DNA from: Actinernus sp. WN-2022
Lineage: Eukaryota; Cnidaria; Anthozoa; Actiniaria; Actinernidae
DNA: 64,000 nt
Direction: 5' to 3'
NCBI GenBank assembly: GCA_030867875.1
Contig: JAOWCC010000064.1
Span: forward strand, 37,718,802 to 37,782,801
Both the position numbers and the translations under genes were made by a program. The notes beneath the pieces are model-generated. The model was not told where the DNA came from, ran no database searches, and saw only the letters and a list, made by a program, of their open reading frames with translations. Shown here in pieces: positions 43,301 through 52,300 of the stretch; within the stretch, counting starts at the first letter, position 1, and the number at the start of each line of letters is the position of its first letter.

Positions 43301-46300
43301 ATATCCCCTTAACAGTAAACGATAGTCAAGTTCTCTAAGCGTGTGTTTGTAGTAATCAGTGATCAAAATATACTGGATCTATAGTAACTTGTTGTGAAAA
43401 CTCGCAACCCTATTTTAGAAGGAGTTTCCCCCTCTGATATTCGTGTTAACAGGTGACGTGACCACCCAAAATTCAAAAACGCTAGTTAAGGTTCTTTATC
43501 GCGTGAAGTTCTATTGATGTACTGAGTTCCACATATTTTTGTCACGGTTCTAGCTCATAATCTTGAAAAATATGTTTTTACTATTTTCGGTCAATGAACA
43601 TACTTGAGTTGACTGGGACAAATTATTTACAAAACGGAAGAAACAATTAAAACAACGTAATACTTACAGGAAATATTCACCTCTCGAAACACTAATTGTA
43701 ATCTAAGAGACGCTTAAAACAAACTACCACTACCGAAACCAAGAACTGACTACCAAAAACGTAGCTTCAGTTACAGTGATGCATTCTTATGGAACACTCG
43801 CTTAAACATTCCAAACGAGGCATCGATAAGTTTTATTCTATATCGGACTCTCACACGGCAAACATGTAAAACAGTTTCAATACTGCACTATTTTATATTT
43901 GTACATATTTTACTGATATTTTTACCGTGTATAAATAAAGTTTTTTCATGACTGACAGACTGACAAACTAAGCGAGGTTCTGCTTTGATACGTCAAACAG
44001 TTTCATTTGTTTGTATCTTCTGGTTCGGATCAATGGCGCCTTATTTGGAATCTGTATATTTAGAAAACGATATTTTTGTACTTACTGCAATTGAAATGTG
44101 ACCAAATCTTTCTTGGTTTCGATGAAGGGCTTCGATATAATAATCCAAACCCGCAGAAAGACTGAAAAACAAAACAGAGAACACAGACACTAGCTGAATA
44201 TGTTAGAATCTTTGGTGTATTATTTAGTATAGAAAAATAAATAGTTTGAAACAAACATTTTGTTAAGAGTCAAAGTGTCTACCGATATAAGGAATTAGGT
44301 CACAGCCAATGAAAAGTCTAGTAATAATTATAAATACTTATACAAATTAAAATACCGTAGAATCCTATGATTACTGAGTACCTGTAGAGGATCATCTGTC
44401 CATTAAGCACTGAGTGGAGTGAAATTTAGTTTGTCGTATATTCAACAACATTTCTCGATTCTGATTGGCTGAGAGCAGTGGAATTAATCCCAAATTGCCC
44501 TGTGGTTGTAATTGCACTCCAAATCAGGAATTTAACTACAGTGATCTAAATAACAAATAAAAGCTTCAGAGTGAAATCGAAGTTCGTAAAGTTGAAACGG
44601 CCTTAAAAATAACTGACAAATGACAATTATTTTACTGACAACTGACAACTAGTAATGATTAATTAGGGCTAACTGACAACTGACAAATGGCCAAAATTTA
44701 AACTGACAACTGACATGTAGACCCCCCGTTGAGACCCTCTTGTATTCATGGGTTTTTGAATGTATAACGTAACGTTGTTTGAATGTATAACGTGCTTTAA
44801 AAAAAGCAAGAATTGCAGCATTATGCAGCAAGAATTATGAAAAGATTCATGTATTTTTGGGTCAATAAAAGTTACTTTACAAGAATCAAAAGGTTGGGAA
44901 GAAGTTAAAATGTAAATAGAATATCGCATATCAAAGTCTGACGCGTTGACGCGGTAAACTAAAGTAAAGCGGTAGTTGTGTAATCTGAGAAACTTATTTA
45001 TCCCACATGAATAACACGGTAATGGACCTACTATGCAATTTCTCACTTGCGACGAAGAAAAAATAAATAAAAATAAGACACAGAGGCACATTTAAGATTC
45101 GGACACGCTATAGTCGGTCCGAGTAACAAGTAATACGAGTGCAATTTTGGATTAATTGAAACTTGTGTGTTTTTCAAAGAGCTCAAATTTCTACGGGCTC
45201 ACGCAACTATGATACTCTTTGAAAAACATACGAGATTCAATTAATCCCAAATTGCACTCGTAACTGTATGATCACTACCCGGGATGGCAGAGGTTCTAAT
45301 TCCCTCTCTAAACCAAAGTCAGCGAGAAGAGAAGTGACGACTCTGGGCGTCCCAAGTATGAATCTCACTCCCATGCCTTTTGATTGACACCTTAGAAACC
45401 ACTGAAGTGTGCTTTTGACTAAACCGGTTTTGTCCACGTCGGCTCAACACTCCAGTTCAATTTCTCAACGGTTTATGAAAATCCTTTTATTCGGTGGTTT
45501 GACGTGAATGTAGGGAACTCGTCTGACTCGTGCGAACTACAGCGATGGGTTCAGCGATACGGAACACATAAACATTGGAAACCGGTTTCAGAACTGATGC
45601 TCGGCTGTGATCCAATCGCAGCATTCGTTAGAAATGAATTTACCCTAGGCCACTCAGAGGGCCAGGGTCAAATTCTGACTCTCTAATTGGATTGGATTGG
45701 ATTGATCTGATTGGATCGGCGGACACCAAGACATACTTGGGGCGCACAGAGGTTCTCCCGCCGTTTCGCAGCAAACCCGGGCCCCGCATGAATATAATAG
45801 CTGTTATTACGGCTGAGCCAAATGTACAGCGGTTTCTCCCATCAGCCCTCGTGAAAACGAGGCTTTCGGGTCAACCATTTCAAAATGGTACAGAGATGGA
45901 GTAGCCTGCGTCGCATCCGAACTGAACCCCGGTTAAGTCCGGGGTTCAGTTCGGATGCGACGCAGGCTAAGATGGAGTCGCGTTGAATGGAGATTACCAA
46001 GAAAATGATGCCCAAAACGGAAAAGCAAGAATAAATGTTAAGTGGTGTCCATCCTTGGCCACTGGATTGATTTGACGGAATGGTTTTACAAGCCTTGTCT
46101 TCAGAAGCTTCTTGGGTCCGTAAAATCAACAACTCACACGCCAACTCCTCTTCGCATTCAGCCTTATCAAATCGGATAGTCCATCCTTAGGCCACTCAGC
46201 GTCTTACAGTCGCCACTAGTGCATCGAATGAAGTAACAGGAATAGGCAGAGTAAAACGAGGATATTTCAAAGAAAATTTCACTCAAACAAGCTCACAGCT

Positions 46301-49300
46301 GAAACAGCCTCAAACGAGTCGATGACCCGATAAGATGGGTGAAACCGCTGACCGTTTCATGGTATTTGGCTCAGCCGTAATAACAGCTATTCCAAGCCAA
46401 CATACTTGATTGATTTTGATATTTGTGATTTTTGCTTAGTAAATTCTCGAATTCCAGAAACAGGTCCATAATATGAGGCCTCCTAAAAAAAGAACAATGA
46501 ACAAAGTTAAAGAACTCAAAGTTGGAATGATTATTCCCTTCAGCTCATATTATTATACCTTACAAATAATTAATTCTTCAATCAAATGCGCCTATCATGG
46601 TTACGTGCCAGCCCAATATTTTGCCATGTATGACAGCTACATATTGGACTGTTCACGCTAGTGCTGTTTTTTACTCAATCCCCAGAGATTCAAACGACAA
46701 AGAGCATGGCGGCCATGTTGGTGCCCCAACAAAAGAAGCTAACGAGGAATTTATTGTTTAAGGGCAACAACATGGCGGCTATGACGTCAAGTGAAAGCCA
46801 GCAATTGTGTTTATTGTTTACAGGACTATTTGTTTGGTATAATAAAACACTTATAGATTCATCCTCGCTTAATATGGAAAATATTTATAAGTCTAGACTT
46901 TTAAGATTAGACTCGACCTTCGGTCTCGCCCAGTATTGAAGTCTTTTGCCATATTGGGCTCCGATGAATCCAATAAGTGTATACAGGGACCATCACCCGA
47001 TATATTAACATTACCCGGAGCGTCCATTTGTCATATATCAACCATTACCCATAGCGTCCATTTGTCATATATTAACCATTACCCGTAGCATCTATTTGTC
47101 ATATATTAACCATTACCCGGCCGTCCATATGTCATATATTAACCATTACCCGGCCGTCCATCTGTCATATATTAACCATTACCCGGCCGTCCATCTGTCA
47201 TATATTAACCATTACCCGGCCACCCATCTGTCATATATTAACCATTACCCGGCCGTCCATATGTCATATATTAACCATTACCCGGCCGTCCATCTGTCAT
47301 ATATTAACCATTACCCTGCCGTCCATCTGTCATATATTAACCATTACCAGGAGCCCATTACCAGGAGCGTCCATCTTCCCCACTGTGTCTGTACCCCAGC
47401 ACAGAGGTAGATGAGGCTATTTTTAGCATTGCGTTTCGCGCGAAAAAGAACAAAGGTAGGCTATTCTTAGCCAATCAGATAGCTAACGTCACTTCTCATT
47501 ATCATTCATTATCATTCTTCTCACTTTCAACGCGGGAATTCGAATTGCTGGTTTTCACTCAATCCCTAGAGATTCAAATGTTGGTGCCCCAACAAAAGAA
47601 GCTAACGAGGAATCTATTGTTTAAGGTTACCGTATACCTTCGCGGCATGTTTTCTTAAAAAAAAATTTTTTGTAAATCTTTTGAAATTGATGGATTGATC
47701 TTCGTCTTTCCGAAAAAAAAATATTTAAACATGCAAAAGTTTGCGAGATATTAGAAAAAAACGTAATTTGAAGGAAAGTAAATAAATCGCTTCGGCGTGA
47801 TAAATCCCTGTGATCCCATTACGTGCCACAGGCTCCCCGCTGAATTTTTGCGGGAAACTACATCCGAGCTGATGTTATAGCGTTTAAGTTACCGGTATAT
47901 CGATCGTGGATATGTCCAGAAGAGAAAAGAATAATCCTTGGCTAAAAGGTAAAAAAAGAAGACAGGCCCCAATAAGATTCAAGAGAATGAGCTCGAGAAG
48001 GAGCAAAGTTTCAATACGGAGAAGAAAGTGATGCTCGCGGAAAGCGACAAAGGCTCGTGGTTCGAACAGCCTTCATGTTCGACGACTCCCACTTCGAGTT
48101 CTATTAGTACTGCTACAACTCCGACGGAAAGCTGCTCAGCTAGTAGGCTTAAACTTTTGCCAGGTACAAGAAAAGAGACGGAAGATTCAGAGAGTAACAG
48201 CGAGTCCGCATCCGACTCCGATTCTAATGTCTTGGGTGACTCGCAGTTTCCAAACTGGGCCGTGGTCAATCCAGGAGTTATAAATCGTGAACTTGAGCGA
48301 AGTTCAGCCGGTCGATTTTGGGGAACTGAAGGAATCATCGCAGCTAACATAGCAGGTTTAGGATCAACATCAACGTTCGGAGCACGAGGTTGCCTGCCAC
48401 TCGCTTTTCCCTTCGCTCTTGTTTGCGGCGTTGCCTTTCGACCCGATTTAGTTTTCGATATCCGGCCCTCTCCCTTCTTGGTACAACCCGTGATTTACCT
48501 TTCTTTTTCCCCTTTTGCGCATTATCTCTAGTTTTGGCCATAACATAACGCTCTTTCGAATATTTGTGACACGACACTAGTATGTATGTTTCTTATGCAA
48601 TTTGAGCCACGTACTAATTTCCCGCGAATTTCTGGACTTGATTCATAAGCTCCGGGGATCCTTACATATAATTGGCTGGTTGGTTTAAGTGTTGACATTT
48701 GCTTTGAAGAGGTGTGATGTGTTTCCTAACCTTCAGAAGCCAAAAACGCCGATAGATTTTTATGCGTATTCACGGTCTTTGGGTGAATTTATAGGGTATG
48801 AATACTTGTCAGATTTTGATGAAACTTGGCCTAGTGTTAGAGGAGCTACATATGAACCAAAGTGTGTGAGCGTTTAGCGATATTTTAATTATTTTTCTTA
48901 TAAGAGTACTTGCCGTGATGAAACACAGAAACTATTTCGATTGAAACTTTGAAGATGAATTGCATTTGAAGAAAGTAAAATATTAAAAAACGCTCACACA
49001 CTTTGACAGGCCATCATGTGCTGATTGACATTATGCAGCGGAATCGTCCGTAGGCGCGAACGCGGAGGGACATAAATTCACTTCTGTGAGACTCGTCTTT
49101 TTTGCGTTTGTTGCCTTAGCATTTACTGAAAATGTAATATTTGTGCAAAAAAATACATTTCAGCGCATTCTACATTATATAACCTTTCCAGTGATATATA
49201 GGTTTCTATACCTTCCTTTAAAATGATGCGCGTGCGATTTAATTTGCGAGAGACACCCGCGAAGGTATACGGTAACCTTAAGGGCACCAACTTGGCGGCA

Positions 49301-52300
49301 ACCTCTTTTCGCGAGAATTTCGAATCTAAAAATAGCCTCATCTACTCCTGTGCTGGGGACCTAACCCATAACAGAGGAACGCTCCTGGTAATGGGCTCCT
49401 GCCATTACCCGGCCACCCATCTGTCATATATTAACCATTACCCGGCCGTCCATTTGTCATATATTAACCATTACCCGGCCGTCCATCTGTCATATATTAA
49501 CCATTACCCGGCCGTCCATCTGTCATATATTAACCATTACCCGACCGTCCATCTGTCATATATTAACCATTACCCGGCCGTCCATCTGTCATATATTAAC
49601 CATTACCCGGCCACCCATATGTCATATATTAACCATTACCCGGCCGTCCATCTGTCATATATTAACCATTACCCGGCCGTCCATCTGTCATATATTAACC
49701 ATTACCCGGCCGTCCATATGTCATATATTAACCATTACCCGGCCGTCCATCTGTCATATATTAACCATTACCCGGACCGTCCATCTGTCATACCCGGACC
49801 GTCCATCTTAGTCCAGTAATTTTGCTAGTGGACCTGGAACAAATTCCCTCAAAAGCTTTCTCTTCGAAAACCTTACAGAATAAGTGTTTAGATTAACAAA
49901 CTAAAAGTCCCCAAGAATCCGAGCACAGGAACATTCCCAAATTAATGATAACTCGCCCTCTGCTGCAACATGAAAGCGAGGCTCAAACCAGAAGTTGATT
50001 TTAATTTGCTTGTTTATCGGCAAAATCATATTCATTTCATCCAAAATCGATAGAATATGATAGCACGCATGCATATAAACCGTAATCATAGACAAATCGC
50101 CACAAAAGCAGCAGCCAACAAGCCAATCACGCCTTTATTCCTAGTCCACTACAGTGCTAGTATAGAATAGATATGATGTTATTTCTCATCAATTCGTGCC
50201 TACAAAGAATATCGCCTTAAATTTAAAGGGTACCAAAAGAAGCTCGATAAGTCATTAGACACCAGCAAGGATTATTTGTTAAATGTAGATTGCACCGAAC
50301 TCTCAGTTTCCCGACAAAGCTGAAGAATAGTCAAGTCCCAGTTATAGTTTAGCTTTGCCTTGTTGTCCATATTATCTACAGCTGTTCCTCGTCGTCACTA
50401 TCATCGACAAGCTGGATGGTGGAATTAGTGCATCCGGTGCCTCTGCATTGACCGCATGCAGGAGAGCAGTCCAGGCCATGTTTACGGCAGGTGCACCTCC
50501 CAGTAGAACAATCCGATGAACAGGTACATCTGATCATCTTAAGTAGAGACTCTGGAGCAGTCGGCAGGTCAGTCGACACAGGGATGTACTTGATCGTTGC
50601 TCAGCTTCCACCCCCAGTCTTCTAGTGACATGCCTTCGTCCTGACCTTGCCATTGTTTAACCTGTAGGTACACCCTCAAGCTATGATAACGGGCTGCTGC
50701 CGATGTCGGGGGCACATTCTGCGGTTATATCTGCGAGCTTCTTGTAGCCAGTTTTCCATAGTATCTTCGGTATCGAAGGCTGTCAAGTCTCTCTCCCGGC
50801 TGGCTTTTCACCATATAGGGCTACTAGCTAGAGCATTCTCCCCTGCTTCCATTATGTCGTCTGCAGTTGATTTCAAGTCGAACACCTTCGCTTGCTCTCG
50901 GAAGGGTACGGAGTCTGTAAACTTCTTAAGGGCCGCAGCCTTCCCAATTCCGTAAAGGCGAGAGAGAGGTGGTGTCACACCCCAAGATTGCGTGAAGAAA
51001 CAACATGTTATGACAAACATCGTAATCTATAACTGCTCTTTAACTCGCTTCATATTCCAAACACGTCTCCTGGAATTCGCCTTTGGTTCTGGCTTGAAGT
51101 ACAGGTCACATCCATCTGGTCTTGTGTAATAGCAAAGTAGGACAAGTAAATCTGTGTTATCTCCTACAAGTACAGTTATAACTCGCTCTAAAGCAGACCA
51201 CGGCAGTCTTCACAATAAGGACATCAGCGTCGCTTTCCGCTTGTCTGAATGGTTAGACAGGCAGCCAATTTCCTGTAGAAAACGGCTCAGCATACTTATA
51301 AAACGCTGCTTGTTCTTTGTATTGGAGAGAAAAGCATCCTTCTTCATTGTAACTTCCATTCCTTCTGAGAAGGTTAGGGTTGCGCTTGCTTTCCCTGCTG
51401 CTTGCTTTCCCAGTTTCAAGTCATGTTTCTCCGTGGGCAATAACAAACCTCGAGACAGCAAGCACGAATATTCACGACTGAAATGAACAACCGGCGTGTG
51501 AAACATCTGATGGCGTCACTGCTAGACGTTGAAGACCAGTCTTCAGAAGTTTTTGCATCATTCTCCAGATTCTCTTTTGGCATGTTTTAGCTGCTTTCTT
51601 TGTCTTTTTTTTTCTTTTGATAATAAGAGTTTTATCTTTTAATGTTATGCGTAAATTGATTCAAGTTCAAGGGAATAACAAACAGTTTGAGCTTCGCTAG
51701 CTGACCCTAATGCGAGTACCGACAATTTTGCGCGTTCGCAACATGTATTTTAGAAAGATACAGCTTTGCTCACCCAAGATAATATCACATGTTACAGAAA
51801 GGATACGTGAAAACCAATTTTGTTTCAGTTTCATCAAATTTATTTATTTTATGGCAATAACGAGGGCAGTATGCTAAAGGATTTAAACCAGCCTCGTTTT
51901 CATGCAGTCGTAAAGCGGACTATTAGGGACTTTTGTTATGATATAAAGCAAATAGTTTCTAAGGCCAAATCCGTTGAAATACCTTTTGTGGGAATACTGG
52001 ATTATCTGTCATATATTAACTATTACCCGGCCGTCCATCTGTCATATATTAACAGGAGCCCATTACCAGGAGCGTGCATCTCCCAGATTAGGTCTGTTCA
52101 ACAAGAGAACAGATGATGTAGCTATTTTTAGCTTTGTGTTTCCCGCGAGAAGAAACAAAGGCCGTCACTTTTAACCAATCAGGATGCACTGAAAAATTGT
52201 AATTAACATGGTTCAAACTGCTAAAAATACTAAAGCGCAAGAGAAAAAAAGACAACGTAATCGCATACCAGAACTTCGCGACTATAAATAGCCACATCGT

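Larger units (their letters stand above)
47351..49401. mobile_element. CATTACCAGGAGCG-family element carrying a nested TTAA element
   Basis: The left end CATTACCAGGAGCGTCCATC and the right end ACGCTCCTGGTAATGGGCTC are inverted. Subterminal CAGAGGTAGATGAGGCTATT at the left pairs with AATAGCCTCATCTACTCCTG at the right. Without the nested insertion the host is about 400 bp. It lies between two blocks of the 33-bp minisatellite in the same orientation. Confidence 0.85.

Noticed and set aside
44669..45091. 140-codon minus-strand open frame
   Set aside because: No recognisable motif. It overlaps repeated ACTGACAACTGACAA words and has no splice context consistent with the neighbouring gene.
45842..46144. 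Minus-strand frame with a membrane-like segment ([11 protein letters not shown]), a possible type II anchor for the glycosyltransferase
   Set aside because: It lies downstream of the PA14 exon at 54.5 kb, so it cannot be the N-terminus of that gene, and half of it is the perfect hairpin at 45902-45969.
47096..49819. Open frames with the YINHYPAVH repeat
   Set aside because: They result from the 33-bp minisatellite. The frame simply has no stop in the unit.
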